Assembly (NCBI GenBank): GCA_963662155.1
Contig: OY759263.1
Span: 27,344,048-27,408,047, forward strand
Source of the DNA: Lamellibrachia columna
Taxonomy: Eukaryota > Annelida > Polychaeta > Sabellida > Siboglinidae
DNA: 64,000 bases
Reading direction: 5' to 3'
Below, in pieces: positions 20,996-33,950 of the stretch. Position 1 is the first letter of the stretch, and every line of letters starts with the position of its first letter. The position numbers and the translations under genes were made by a program. The notes under the pieces were generated by a model. It had not been told where the DNA came from and ran no database searches. It saw nothing but the letters and a program-made list of their open reading frames with translations.

Positions 20996-21950
20996 CTCTT
21001 TCCAAAGAACTATCCCGCAATCTAGTGAATATGGGTTTTTAATTGTGAGTGAAGCGCCACCTAGCGAATGTTGGATGAATGATTACTTTATAACAAATTT
21101 GGTTCAGAATATTTACGTAAGATACGTTTTGTTACTTAAACCATACGCATTTCTTCATAGATTCATGTAAGTATAATAATGTATTCCACAGCACCATTTT
21201 GTTTAATTGCGCTGATTATATACCATTTAATTTCATTTTTAATCAATTACATTTCTAGAAGTTTTATTAAAGTCAACACTTTGGTGAAGTGTTTTTCTTT
21301 AGATATCGTCATATGAATACACTGTGATTCACTGACCTCGCAGTCACCACTGACCTCGCAGTCACCACTGACCTTGCAGTCTACACGTGGTAAATTGAAA
21401 ACATGTAGGGGAGCCAAGAAACATTTACAAATATTTGTCTTTCATTATTCGTGTTTGCCGATTACAATACATATTTTTGCGCATATGAGAAATGGTATCT
21501 AGTCCTATTATTAACTGTGTTAATTGTATTACCGATTTATTTTGTGCAAAAATACAAATTCCTAAACAATTTGCAATTGATATACCCTTTATGTGCATAG
21601 TGAAAGATACATCATATACAATGTATTATTGTTGTTATAAACATATTTGTAACTTAATTAACATAATTGTAACTTATATACTGGTTGTTTATTGTACTGG
21701 TTGTCCCGCTATGAAGCCTGCATGGTTTCTTGTGAATCATATGATTTTCATTTCAATATAATAATTAATGAAACTATACATTCTTTACAACTGACTCAAC
21801 TGTATTATTGTTAATATACATATGCAATAACCCGTTATACTACACTCAATAACTGAAGTTAGTTAACATATGCTGGTATGATATGTTATGAAGACTGGAT
21901 GTTGTGCTCTATAAACGATGCGCCGCCAGTGAGTTATTGCCCTACAGCAG
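20996..21950. other. Intergenic DNA, AT-rich, no gene recognised
   Basis: A short tandem (CACTGACCTCGCAGTCAC, about 17-bp step, 3 copies) lies at 21330-21383. Nothing else is identifiable. Confidence 0.4.
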
Positions 21951-21952
21951 GA

Positions 21953-22788
21953 TGGGTGTCACCGACCCATGTCTGCCCCACTACATCGTAGGTGTCACCG
22001 ACCCATGTCTGCCCCACTGCATCGTGGGTGTCACCGACCCATGTCTACCCCGCTGCATCGTAGGTGTCACCGACCCATGTCTGCCCCACTGCATCGTGGG
22101 TGTCACCGACCCATGTCTACCCCGCTGCATCGTGGGTGTCACCGACCCATGTCTGCCCCGCTGCATCGTGGGTGTCACCGACACATGTCTACCCCGCTGC
22201 ATCGTGGGTGTCACCGACCCATGTCTGCCCCACTGCATCGTGGGTGTCACCGACCCATGTCTACCCCGCTGCATCGTGGGTGTCACCGACCCATGTCTGC
22301 CCCGCTGCATCGTGGGTGTCACCGACACATGTCTACCCCGCTGCATCGTGGGTGTCACCGACCCATGTCTGCCCCGCTGCATTGTGGGTGTCACCGACAC
22401 ATGTCTACCCCGCTGCATCGTGGGTGTCACCGACCCATGTCTGCCCCACTACTTCGTGGGTGTCACCGACCCATGTCTGCCCCGCTGCATCGTGGGTGTC
22501 ACCGACCCATGTCTGCCCCGCTGCATCGTGGGTGTCACCGACCCATGTCTGCCCCGCTGCATCGTGGGTGTCACCGACCCATGTCTACCCCGCTGCATCG
22601 TGGGTGTCACCGACCCATGTCTGCCCCGCTGCATCGTGGGTGTCACCGACACATGTCTACCCCGCTGCATCGTGGGTGTCACCGACCCATGTCTGCCCCG
22701 CTGCATCGTGGGTGTCACCGACACATGTCTACCCCGCTGCATCGTGGGTGTCACCGATACATGTCTGCCCCGCTGCATCATGGGTTCA
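21953..22788. repeat. 36-bp tandem array, about 23 copies
   Basis: The unit GGTGTCACCGACCCATGTCT GCCCCGCTGCATCGTG is repeated with an exact 36-bp step. Because 36 is a multiple of 3, several frames stay open (for example VGVTDPCLPRCI). This is more likely satellite DNA than a gene: no start context, no flanking exons, and the sense and antisense frames are all equally open. Confidence 0.93.
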
Positions 22789-23426
22789 CTGGTAATGGCT
22801 CAGCAGCCTTGTTTAGATAATGGGTTATGTTCTATATAATATGTATGTGGATCGGAGACACTTCCCAATGACATCCGGTATTATCAGTGGCCCAGGGCCA
22901 TATACAGAATATCAGAGCAACCTGGAGTCCACTGGCGGTCGTTGACGCTGAAGAAAGTGGCGCCATCTACGTGCTGCATAGTGGCGAGCGCTTAAATAAT
23001 GGACTCTTTGTGGTCAACTAGTTGAATGAGACTTGAGACGACAGTACACACCTCGATAGGTGCTGCCACCTGTACGGGCGATTTTGCAAAACCTTTCACA
23101 TATGTAAAATAATGTCAGCACCAGTGAAACCTGTCAATTGGAGTGTTCTAATGCAACGTTCCAATGCATTTTTACTTCAAGGGAATAAAAAGAACAAATG
23201 CTTGAAATCATATTATATAACATCTTGTAGTATATTTCCATTTCCATAACATCGAAAAATTAATTAGAATTAAATTAATTAATTAATTAATAATTCCGAA
23301 TAATACTCTGTACTCGGCAAGCTTCGACGTGACGTCATTGATGACAAGGAAGTGCTACGAGACTGGGACTTTCCATTCATTCATCGCATCGTTGACAGCG
23401 ATAGCGGTTGTTTAGAAGTGAGTGTC
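22789..23426. other. Intergenic DNA, no gene recognised
   Basis: The TTAATTAA-rich run at 23262-23294 is the only distinct feature. Confidence 0.4.
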
Positions 23427-23680
23427 ATGGTTGCTTATTGTGCGGCATTCGACATAGTAACAATATAGTAACATGTGGTTGGGCTAAGTTCCCTACGGAG
23501 CCAACTTTGTTTTATAAAAGCAAATTTCAAGCCGACGTAGCATATCTGACTTTGATCGCTTCGAGAAAACTTGTTTCGACTGCGATCGGGACCAGAGAAG
23601 ATGGCAGTCCTGGGTTATCCGGGTGCTAAAATATCTTTGAAAGATGATGTTGTACCCACATTATTCCCAGTAGTGGATGC
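23427..23680 (+). pseudogene. Decayed THAP-type zinc-finger domain (possible)
   Basis: An ATG at 23427 opens MVAYCAAFD, like the usual THAP start. A frame-shifted KFPTEPT follows, and about 60 codons later SLKDDVVPTLF appears, which matches the conserved THAP C-terminal signature (L-K-x-D-A-V-P-T-x-F). Stops and frameshifts lie between. It may derive from a P-element-like or other THAP-bearing transposon. Only these short blocks support the call. Confidence 0.45.
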
Positions 23681-25299
<1,619 letters not shown>

Positions 25300-25699
25300 C
25301 CATATAGGACATATTTTCACGAGTCACGGATTCGGGCTCTTGTTAACTATCAAGTTCTAGGCCGGTAACAACGATGTGTATCGGGGTCGCCATCTCTGTT
25401 TGGTGTCGTCAACTCGAGTCGTGATCTGGAGTGGCTTATATTGAGTTGATTGATGTTAGGTGTGAACGGAGGGGGCTACACTCCCAGTAACAGACCAATG
25501 ACTCTTTTCAATCTCACTTTGTTATAATTATGTCTTGAGATGCTGTTATTCTAGCATATATGGATCTGGTTAAAATGATAATAATTACCCTTAATAATAA
25601 TACACATTTTACAAAAATCCACATTCATGCCCTAAAGAGGGTTCTAGGCTATCTGCAATAAATTATTTAATTAAGTGTGGTTGAGGTCAAACATGTATC

Positions 25700-25886
25700 A
25701 ATACACATGATAGCCATATATGTATTAATAACAGTGTGGCCATTCATATGTAAATAACAGGATGGCCATACATGTATCAATAACAGGATGACCATACAGG
25801 TATCAATAACAGGATGGCCATATACGTACTAAAAACAGGATGGCCATATATGTATCAATAACAGGATGGTCATATATGTATCAAGG
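25700..25886. repeat. 26-bp minisatellite upstream of gene 1, about 7 units
   Basis: Unit CAGGATGGCCATACATGTAT CAATAA with substitutions. The same unit is present about once upstream of gene 2 and about 21 times upstream of gene 3. Confidence 0.9.
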
Positions 25887-26074
25887 TACATTGTAAAAGC
25901 GTCTTTGTAATGTCGAACGATCCACCAGTGTATTACCATTTAATGGCGAGTGCCCCGTGCTAATGTAGCCGATCAGTCGTGACGGCGTGAATGTCAAGTT
26001 ATATAGCTGTATGGTATAAGATCGACGCCATTAAACACAGAAGCTACGTCCGATGTTACACGTACGAACATAAT

Positions 26075-27511
26075 ATGGCTAAACTCGGAACACATACGAA
26101 GCGACTGTTCACTATATATACGGCTACTATTGTCATTTGCATCGTTTCACTGTTGGTGGTGAGCTATGTGTTGTTACGTACGCAATCACGTCCAGTAATT
26201 AATCACATGAACGGCGTGGCGACATCGCTGTCAACACGAAGAAGGCCGTACACTATGGGTGAGCATTACTTCTTGGCGCCAGAGTTAGATCAGTACTACC
26301 GTTACACGAAGCTCAATACAGCAACTACGTTTGATCAGTCAAACAAAGTGAGAAAAGTCGACATTACTCAGTACCGCCACACGGTGTCTGTGCTAAACAG
26401 GAATATTCGTAGCGCCGGCCTGTTCCTACTGGTAGTTGAACGACACAAACACCAAGCGACCTCTGGTGGTAGCTGTTTGTACGGCGTCAGCGAATCTGCC
26501 AATTTCAGAAGCGTCTGCTCGTTTCGTGACTTCTACAACGGCACGTATATAGTGTATTGTCCACAGGGTCCAGCGAAAATGACGGAATCGAGATGTTGGA
26601 AGGTTACTGTGCAACTACAGTGTGTAAATTTCACCGCATACTCCAGTCTTTTCCAGTCGGTGCATAAGAACATATGGACACGACGCGTGTGTGATAATGA
26701 AACAAACAAGGGAACATCACAAGTACTCTGGAACTGGCCTTTAATCCGAGCCTTGACGAGAGACGCCTCGAGAAAGAACGTAGTGACGTGGCACATCGAC
26801 AATGACAGGAAGTGGGAGGCAAGATTGCGTGATGGAAACTGGTTCCGGTCGCTGAACAGGTCGTCTTTGTGCGCATGCGTGAAAAGCTTCGGTAACATTT
26901 ACATGTACGGTTCGTCGCACATGCGTTTCAAGTTTGATTACTTATTGGACGAATGCTACGAGAGACCAGCGGGTATGACTAGGAAACACCACAAGGCAAG
27001 TGTTGGCAATCTCCACTACACTTGGTATCGGTTTTCCGATGAGTTCGGCAGAATTTTGTCGGACAGAAATGACACTTTTGAGAAGAAAGATTTGGTATTT
27101 GTACAGACAGGTGCACACGACACGTCCAGTCGTGGGCTAGCCGTTGCAATGTCAACGGGGATCCGTCAGTTCGTCGAGTCGTTGTCCGCATTTGCAGAAG
27201 TTTCCCATCGGAAGGGTTTCAAACTCGTCGTGCTGACGTCACCACCCTTTCATGACATCGACACTAATGCAATCACAATGGGTGGACGGAACAACTTCGC
27301 ATTGGCCGCATTCAATGAGATGATCAGGGTGAAAGCGGCATACATGGGTGTGGAAGTCTTCGACGAGTTCTCGATTCTTGTACCAAGACAGGACGAAAAC
27401 ACATGTAACTCACACTATATCTGCTACAATACACATTTACGGAAGATCACGGGAACTGTGGGTGTAACCACGATGCAAATGACGATGGCAAACGTGTGCA
27501 ACTTAATGTAA
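26075..27511 (+). CDS. PC-esterase/NXPE-like type II membrane protein, paralogue 1 (478 aa)
   Basis: Predicted secretory-pathway membrane protein with an SGNH/PC-esterase-like domain, a fold used to add or remove acyl groups on glycans; substrate unknown. A cytoplasmic MAKLGTHTKRLF is followed by one membrane anchor (about residues 13-36, ATIVICIVSLLVVSYVLL), giving a type II topology. The luminal part has many cysteines and N-glycosylation sequons (NGTY, NFTA, NETN, NRSS, NDTF). The nucleophile block is MYGSSHMRFKFDYLL (GxSHxR); a second block is LVFVQTGAHDTSSRG; the C-terminal block is CNSHYICYN. The DxxH aspartate is not seen: the residue three before His is Cys. Start chosen at 26075 because MAKLG is shared by all paralogues while the frame upstream (from 25991) is not conserved. 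One uninterrupted exon. Unlike copies 2 and 3, it lacks about 9-11 residues after VINH. Confidence 0.85.
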   Translation: MAKLGTHTKRLFTIYTATIVICIVSLLVVSYVLLRTQSRPVINHMNGVATSLSTRRRPYTMGEHYFLAPELDQYYRYTKLNTATTFDQSNKVRKVDITQYRHTVSVLNRNIRSAGLFLLVVERHKHQATSGGSCLYGVSESANFRSVCSFRDFYNGTYIVYCPQGPAKMTESRCWKVTVQLQCVNFTAYSSLFQSVHKNIWTRRVCDNETNKGTSQVLWNWPLIRALTRDASRKNVVTWHIDNDRKWEARLRDGNWFRSLNRSSLCACVKSFGNIYMYGSSHMRFKFDYLLDECYERPAGMTRKHHKASVGNLHYTWYRFSDEFGRILSDRNDTFEKKDLVFVQTGAHDTSSRGLAVAMSTGIRQFVESLSAFAEVSHRKGFKLVVLTSPPFHDIDTNAITMGGRNNFALAAFNEMIRVKAAYMGVEVFDEFSILVPRQDENTCNSHYICYNTHLRKITGTVGVTTMQMTMANVCNLM

Positions 27512-27600
27512 CGGCATCAACCCGTGTTATATGGTATTAACACAAACGTGTGCAACCTAATGTAACGGCATCAACCCTTGTTATATAGTATCAACACAAG
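27490..27600. repeat. 54-bp repeat spanning the stop codon of gene 1, 2 units
   Basis: The last codons and stop (ACGTGTGCAACTTAATGTAA) plus about 34 bp of 3' flank are repeated once downstream. The same unit is expanded at gene 2. Confidence 0.9.
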
Positions 27601-27659
27601 CGCTAAGCGTTGTCTATAAATGTTTCGCTTGCAACATGTTTTTATCTGTGATCATTCAG

Positions 27660-27745
27660 AGTGTCATGATATATCGCGAGATACATACAAACATGTCATG
27701 ATATATCGCGAGATACATACAAACATGTCATGATATATCGCGAGA
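27660..27745. repeat. 33-bp tandem repeat, 3 units
   Basis: The unit TGTCATGATATATCGCGAGA TACATACAAACA occurs at about 27661, 27694 and 27727 (the last is partial). Confidence 0.9.
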
Positions 27746-27784
27746 TGACGTTGCTGAGACAGATAAAATAACTGGTATGTGTGA

Positions 27785-27785
<1 letters not shown>

Positions 27786-27865
<80 letters not shown>
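27786..27865. repeat. (TA)n microsatellite
   Basis: About 80 bp. Confidence 0.95.
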
Positions 27866-27868
<3 letters not shown>

Positions 27869-27951
27869 CAAACATGTATTTATTAAACAAATTGTAAGTT
27901 AGAAATAGCAACTAGAAAACAAATTATATTGTGGTGAGATATGAAATCACA

Positions 27952-27954
<3 letters not shown>

Positions 27955-28046
<92 letters not shown>
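27955..28046. repeat. (TA)n microsatellite
   Basis: About 92 bp, 90 bp after the previous one. Confidence 0.95.
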
Positions 28047-28047
<1 letters not shown>

Positions 28048-28066
28048 GTGTTACGGTAAGACAAGC

Positions 28067-28540
28067 TGGGTACTTTCGTGAATAAAATATATACGAAGAC
28101 TTGCGTTTACTTTATTGTAATTAATAAGCCTCTCTTCGAGGGATTTACCTCTGACACTTTGGGTTGAAAAGCAACGTGGGACACGATGAAAGGCTGGGGA
28201 CATGAAGTTTCACATTACTGTAGAATGGCAAACATCTTCAGTGTAATTGCAGCATCGCTAAAACACACAACATTTATTCGTATTAATCGACAATCAACGT
28301 GACAAACGCCGCCCGTTAACAGGTGTCGCAGCCCATCAAACCGCGCCGCTTGGCAAATAAAACTTGCACTAATAGCAACGATTTCCCACTACTTTATCTG
28401 ACTGGTCAGCGAGCGATGCGCTACAAACGTTGGCGCAACTAGTGTGCGCGCATTCGCGATCGAGGCGTTATTTTCTGGAACTACATGCGCTTTCAGATGC
28501 CGGGTATATTGAGTATGATCATTTTTCGAACAGAGAGATG
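28067..28540. repeat. Downstream duplicated block, copy 1
   Basis: Aligns with 45875-46640: shared TTTCGTGAATAAAATA, GGGATTTACCTCT, GTTTCACATTACTGTAGAATG, AATCGACAATCAA, GTCGCAGCCCATCAAACCGC, CTGACTGGTCAG and GCTTTCAGATGCCGGGTATA. The minus strand of the second copy has an open stretch; no protein family is recognised. Confidence 0.8.
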
Positions 28541-28734
28541 TCATTAGCATAATTGAGATCAGAGAGACGGCAGTCTGGACGTCTGGTGCTTCGACGTCTG
28601 ATGAGAGTTAGTCTTCTGTCATCAATCGCAGTTCTTCGTGCGTAGTCCAAGTCTATGATGAACAGGTATGGGGCGAGAGGGCCTCCTTGGAGAACTCCTG
28701 TGCTAATCTTGACTTAATCTTAACAACAAACAAA

Positions 28735-28875
<141 letters not shown>

Positions 28876-30150
28876 ACGCAAAATGTAACTCTGACCCACT
28901 TTATTTTCCATGAATATTACCTCAAATTGGTTGATTAGCGACAATTTATTAATAATAATAATAATAAACTTCTATGGAACCTGAGCTCAGAGTCGCAACA
29001 AAATAAATTCTTAATAATGCTAACACTGTTCAATAACAGCATGTATTACTAGTAGATATCAGCTTCAAATTGTACCCCAAGAACCCATCGCGCACAGCAT
29101 GTTTTTGTTGCTATGACGATAAAACAGACCGTATTTTCAAATAAATGTTTTGAATTTCGCAAATCTCCATAAAGGTTAGTTTGAATTGAAGGTAGATATG
29201 CATCTTGATTAACTATAGAGGGAATTTTCAAATATGCGTCATCAAACCGTGCACCCCTCAAAGACTAACAAGCCATTTAATTTGTAGAAAGATGTTTAAT
29301 CGGTACCTTGTAACACCTGGGGCGCTTGCTTGATATGAATGATACAGATCACACCGCACACAGTGTCGCACCACACCTTCACACCTTAGCAATGCGAGAC
29401 ACGCGATGTTCCGTTGTTTACTGATTAGGTACATCACTGCTAACGAACCAAGCGAAAATGTATGATGAAGACAGAAGGCTTCAAAATCACAAGCCCATAT
29501 ATATAAACAAATTCACAATATTGAATAGCATTGTGGCGTCTTTCGATGGTAACTTTCGTCTTTCGATGTTAAATATATATTACATATAAATCTCCAAAAT
29601 GTTGGGCACACATTATTAAGATATATACAAACTACATATTAAAATCATCCATGGAACACAAAGGAGACCGCAGCTCTTGCGTCAAGCATATTAATACCCT
29701 ACTACAAGAGCGTAGGGGGATATCAGTTTCCCCTGGATGCCACCTTTTGATTATTTTGCTTTCAAAATATGATGTAGACAACTGGCCTTATTTTCTCATA
29801 GGGCACATACATTTGATTTTCCCACAGTCCGCCATTATAACGTTTCATGGGATACGATATTCGTTAAAAAAAATTCAGCACATTCATCCTCTATTAGTAC
29901 ACATGGCGTGTGAAAATTATATACCTCATTTATCAGAAAAACGCAACCAAAGCTGATACCCTCAATTTTAGCCCAGCCCAGCGACTGATTTTGAAATGTG
30001 GGTACGTTTTGCAGAATAGTCAGTGTAGTGATACGCGAACTGTCAGCGTCTGTCTGTTGCTATCAAATGAAAGATCTAATGTGGTAATACAGAATAATCA
30101 GTGTAGTGATAGGCGAGCGGTCAGCGTCTATCTATTGCCATAAAATGAAA
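28876..30150. other. Intergenic DNA with minor repeats
   Basis: An (AAT)n run at 28948-28966 resembles a LINE/SINE tail. A tandem pair of about 75 bp (GCAGAATAGTCAGTGTAGTG...) lies at 30010-30155. No gene is recognised. Confidence 0.4.
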
Positions 30151-30159
30151 GAGATATAA

Positions 30160-30288
30160 TGTAGTAGTACCAAAAACTCGGACTCATTTTAACTATAGAG
30201 TCCTCGATCGGTACCTACGACCTGTGTCGGGGTCGCCATCTCTGTTTGTCGTGATCTGGAGTAATTTATAGTGACTGGTGTTAGGTGT
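30160..30288 (+). repeat. Truncated copy of the shared upstream repeat
   Basis: TTTTAACTATAGAGT...CGGGGTCGCCATCTCTG...TGGTGTTAGGTGT matches the left part of the repeat at 34768 and 25340. It is cut off at the gypsy LTR at 30289. Confidence 0.8.
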
Positions 30289-30634
30289 TGTTATGTCTTT
30301 GTAATCAGACACAATTGACTTAACTGAACACGCACATTTATTTATATCTCGTACACCGCGCACAACACATACCGTCCTCTTCTCAACTTGCATTACTTGA
30401 ACACTACATTCCCTTCCTCCTTGAAACGTATACTTCCAACACACAATTAACAACTTAGACTACTAGTATGTACTACACAGCTAGTTTAACAAATTCAATT
30501 GCAATTGTTGAGCCTTCAGCTTCCAAGCTAGTTACTAGATATTTGCTAATTAAAGTCCAAACATATTTGTTACTAGGCTTTCACAGACTTTACCTGAGGG
30601 CGCTAGGCTCACCTCAGTATCTGATGTGCATACT

Positions 30635-32980
30635 TTATTTCATTACATAGTCTTGGTACTTCACAGTTACGTTCACCAAACGTTTCGACCTCGTTCGATG
30701 CGGTGACCCCAAGTTTGGCGTCTTCATCGTTGATGAAGTTGTTCCTTCAGTGGGTGTGTATGGTTTCACGAACGAGCTGTTTCTCCTGTACTCAACACCG
30801 CCCGGTGATCTCACTATCAGTTCTTGACCTTCTTTCTTTTCGACTGTGAACGGAGTGTGCTCAAAGTTGGTTGACAGTTTTCCGGATGTCTTTGTGTTCT
30901 TTAGTAGAACTTGTTCTCCAGGTAACACTGGGCTTAACACTGCTCCATGTCTGCTATCTACATATGCTTTGGCAGTGAGTTTGTGGTTCCAATCACGGTC
31001 TCGAACATTCTCGTCCAGAATGTTTTTGTCACTTCGAAGTTCTGGCAACTCTGTTTTCAGCTCTCTGCCGAATATGAGAAACAGAAACGAACAGAAACTT
31101 CATGAGTTCTCCTTTCCATCCCTTTCCTTCCACATGAGCCACTTTCAGTGCTTTCCGAAGTGTTCGGTTCTGTCTCTCCACTTTCCCATTTGCTTGTGGC
31201 CACAAAGGTGGAGATGTATGGTGTTCGATTCCATGTTCCAGTAAGAAACTCTTGAATTCTCAGATTGGAATTGACTGCCGTTGTCTGATTTCACCGAGAA
31301 CGGGTATCCATATCTGGCAAAGATAGGAATTAAAGCCCCGATGATTTTCTCGGTTGTAGTCGACTGCATGATGACAACTTCGAAGAATCGACTATAATAG
31401 TCAATTATCACCAGTAGATTTTCGCCCGTAGGCAAAGGTCTCATTATGTCTATGGCAACGTCTTGCCACGGTCCTGTCGGTGGTTCAGTTCTCTGCATCG
31501 GCTCTGGCGGACTCAGTTGAATCACAACTTGACATCCATGGCATGATCTGCATATTTTCTCAGCATCATTGTCCATTCTCGGCCACCAGACTTTGGTTCT
31601 GAGCCGCTGTTTCATCTTTACGATCCCTTGGTGTCCTTGGTGTCCTTCATGAGCAAGGTGTAGGACATCATCTCGAAGTCTTCGTGGTATTACAATCCTT
31701 GTCCCACGTAACACCAGCTTCCCAAGAACACAGAGTCCATTCTTCACACACGTGTAGTATGGCTTCTTGCACTCATGCCAGTTCCCGTATTGTATGTAGT
31801 GTCTCACACTGGTCAACTCTGCGTCTTCTTCTGATGCAATTTCTACGTCACGTGCTGTGAGAGCAACTGTTGTGCTTTCCTCAGCAATCATCCGCACCAC
31901 CTCAATTTCTTCTCCACTCTTGTCTTTTGGTGTCGTCTGATTTAGTCGTGAGAGCGCATCAGCAATGTTTGTTTTCCCTGGCCGGTAGATCACCTTGTAC
32001 TGGTACCCTTGAAGACGATGCACCCATCTTTCTATCCTCGCCGATGACTTCGATGTTCTGCATTCCAACGGTTTGTGGTCCGTCTCCAGTTCGAATTCAC
32101 GTCCATACACATACAAGTGAAATATTTCACACGTCCACACGAGTGCCAACGCCTCTTTCTCTGTTTGGGAGTATCTCCGCTCTACTGCTGTGAGGTTCCT
32201 GGACGCGTGTGCCACAAATCTCCATTGTCCCTCATGGAGCTGTGTCAGAACTGCTCCGAGTCCTGTTGGTCCTGCATCTGCTACAACGCGTGTTTTGTAG
32301 TCATTCTTGAAGTAAGCCAGTGTTTCCGCGCTTGTCATGAGCTTCTTCAGCTCTCTGAATGCTTCTTCTTAGTCCTCTTCCCATGTGAACTTCTGATCCT
32401 TTCTGGTGAGGATTCTTAGTGGTTTGGCCACCTCTGCGAAGTTCGGCAGGAACTTGGCAGAATATTGCAAAAGTCCGAGAAATGATCTCTTTGCAATGCA
32501 ATCTTTGGGCTTTGTGCGTTTACGATCGCATCTATTTTCTCTTCACTTGGCGTGATCCTCTGCTTCCCCAGATCATGGCCGTAAAATGTAAGTCGAGGTA
32601 ATCTGAACTTGCATTTACCGCCGTTAAGCCACACTCCTTGAGACGATTCAGCACGACAAACAAGTTCTCGTCGTGTTCCTTGACGCCTCGTCCATGTACG
32701 ATCACGTCGTCTGCTATGTTTGCTGCTCCCTTGCAGTCTCGCAGTACATCCTTCACGATCTTCTGATAGTTCTCAGGTGCTGAGGCAATGCCACACATTA
32801 GCCTGCGATACCTGTACAATCCTCGGTGTGTCACGAATGTAGTTATTTCCCGTGACTCCTTTGCCAGCTCCACTTGGTGGAATCCCCATTTGAGATCTAA
32901 CTTGCTGAACACCGTCGGCCCACTTAAGTCTTGGAGAACTTCCTCAATGGTTGGAATAGGATCTCCTCCCTCCCTCCCTC
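30635..32980 (-). pseudogene. gypsy pol relic: RT, RNase H, integrase
   Basis: Minus-strand order: RT from about 32980 (PTIEEVLQDLSGPTVFSKLD, then LKWGFHQVEL, LMCGIASAPENYQ, NIADDVIVHG); RNase H/tether at 32340-31980 (VVADAGPTGLGAVL, TDHKPLE, KTNIADALSRL); integrase zinc region (HxxxH...CRSCHGCQ, about 31660-31540); integrase core at 31480-31130 with Asp in AIDIM, Asp in SDNGSQF, and Glu in QANGKVERQ, read in a shifted frame near 31180. The C-terminal region at 31048-30635 ends VNVTVKYQDYVMK. Frame changes occur near 32610, 32500, 32370, 31260 and 31060. Such enzymes copy element RNA and insert the DNA; this copy cannot make an intact polyprotein. Confidence 0.85.
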
Positions 32981-33000
32981 CCTCCCTCCCTCCCTCCCTG
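32967..33000. repeat. (CCCT)n at a deletion junction in the gypsy element
   Basis: About eight CCTC units lie exactly between the gag zinc-knuckle end and the retained RT motif. Confidence 0.9.
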
Positions 33001-33950
33001 ACTGTTTCCGGTCACCTTGTAACAGGTTTTCACTTTTGGGTTGGTGGTATCACTGGTCTTCCATTTTGGCTTTCCAGACCCGTGTTTTACAGCACACTGC
33101 ATAGTGACCAGGCTTCCCACACTGTTTACACACCTGGTCGCGTGCAGGGCACTGTGCGTCACGCGCAAAATTTCCCTGTCTATTGCAACGGTAGCATATC
33201 TGTTCCGTTTGCCTGTGAGATGTTGTTCTTCCAGTAACACTGTCATTTCCCTTCCCTTTCCATTTTAGCTTGTTTTTGTTGACAGCATTCACTTGTGCGT
33301 CAGTTGATGCTCCTGGATTTTCCATTGCCTTCATTTGAAGGTCTACTGCTTCAAATGCTCTGGCGACATCTTGTAGATCTTTCAACAGTATGTTCCCCGA
33401 CTTTTCAAGGAACTTTCTCCGTAGGTGCATGCTTCTGCATTTCTCTATTACCTGGTCTCTGCTAGCTTCATCAACATTGCCAAACCCGCATGATATTGCT
33501 TTCTGTCGTAGACGAGACACAAATTGGTCTACAGTTTCGGTTTCGTGCCTGCTCCATCTTTCGAAAAAGATGTCTCTCGAATGGTAGGTTAATTTTAGGT
33601 TGGAAATATCCATTTAACGTCTAAACTGTTTGGTCGAATGTTAATTGGGCATTTTCGGGTACGATTTGGTAGAAGATTTCCTGGAGCTTCATTCCTCCAA
33701 TGTATAGCAGCAACGCAACCTTCTGGCCATCACTATCCATGCCTTTTGCCGCAAGATACAAATTGAATGACCTTATCCATTTTTTCCATTTCAACCACAG
33801 GGAATTTGGTTCGTCCGTTGTGTCGAATGGATGAAGTCCTGGTACCGGATTCTCCATAACACGTGGTGCCGCAACCACAACGTCTGCTCCCTCGCCTCCG
33901 GCTTCGGGTTCTCCGTTGTCGCCTGGCATGACTAAACGTGTCTTCTTCAA
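33001..33950 (-). pseudogene. gypsy gag relic with zinc knuckles
   Basis: Begins MKKTRLVMPGDNGEPEAGG at 33950. A capsid-like region follows (WLKWKKWIRSFNLYLAAKG, LLYIGGMKLQEIF), then a frameshift near 33620, then FVSRLRQKAISCGFG. Two CCHC-type knuckles lie at about 33200-33080: the first (CYRCNRQGNFARDAQC) has Asn where His is usual, the second (CKQCGKPGHYAVCC) has the His. It would package the element RNA if intact. Confidence 0.8.

Larger units (their letters stand above)
25300..28540 (+). repeat. Duplicated segment, copy 1 (contains PC-esterase gene 1)
   Basis: The segment is related to 34745-46640 and 52830-55700. In order, the shared parts are an upstream repeat with CGGGGTCGCCATCTCTG and GTGATCTGGAGTG (25340-25500), the phrase GCTGTTATTCTAGCATA...GGATCTGGTTAAAAT, a 26-bp minisatellite, the gene, and a 3' minisatellite. 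A downstream block (28067-28540) is shared with segment 2. Confidence 0.8.

Noticed and set aside
21904..22839. 311-aa repeat protein with VGVTDPCLPRCI units
   Set aside because: All six frames are similarly open because the period is 36 bp; no splice sites or signal peptide support a gene. Kept only as a satellite finding.
25991..26074. Extended N-terminus of PC-esterase gene 1 from ATG 25991
   Set aside because: The same stretch is out of frame upstream of copy 3, while MAKLG/MGKLG is conserved at the start in all copies.
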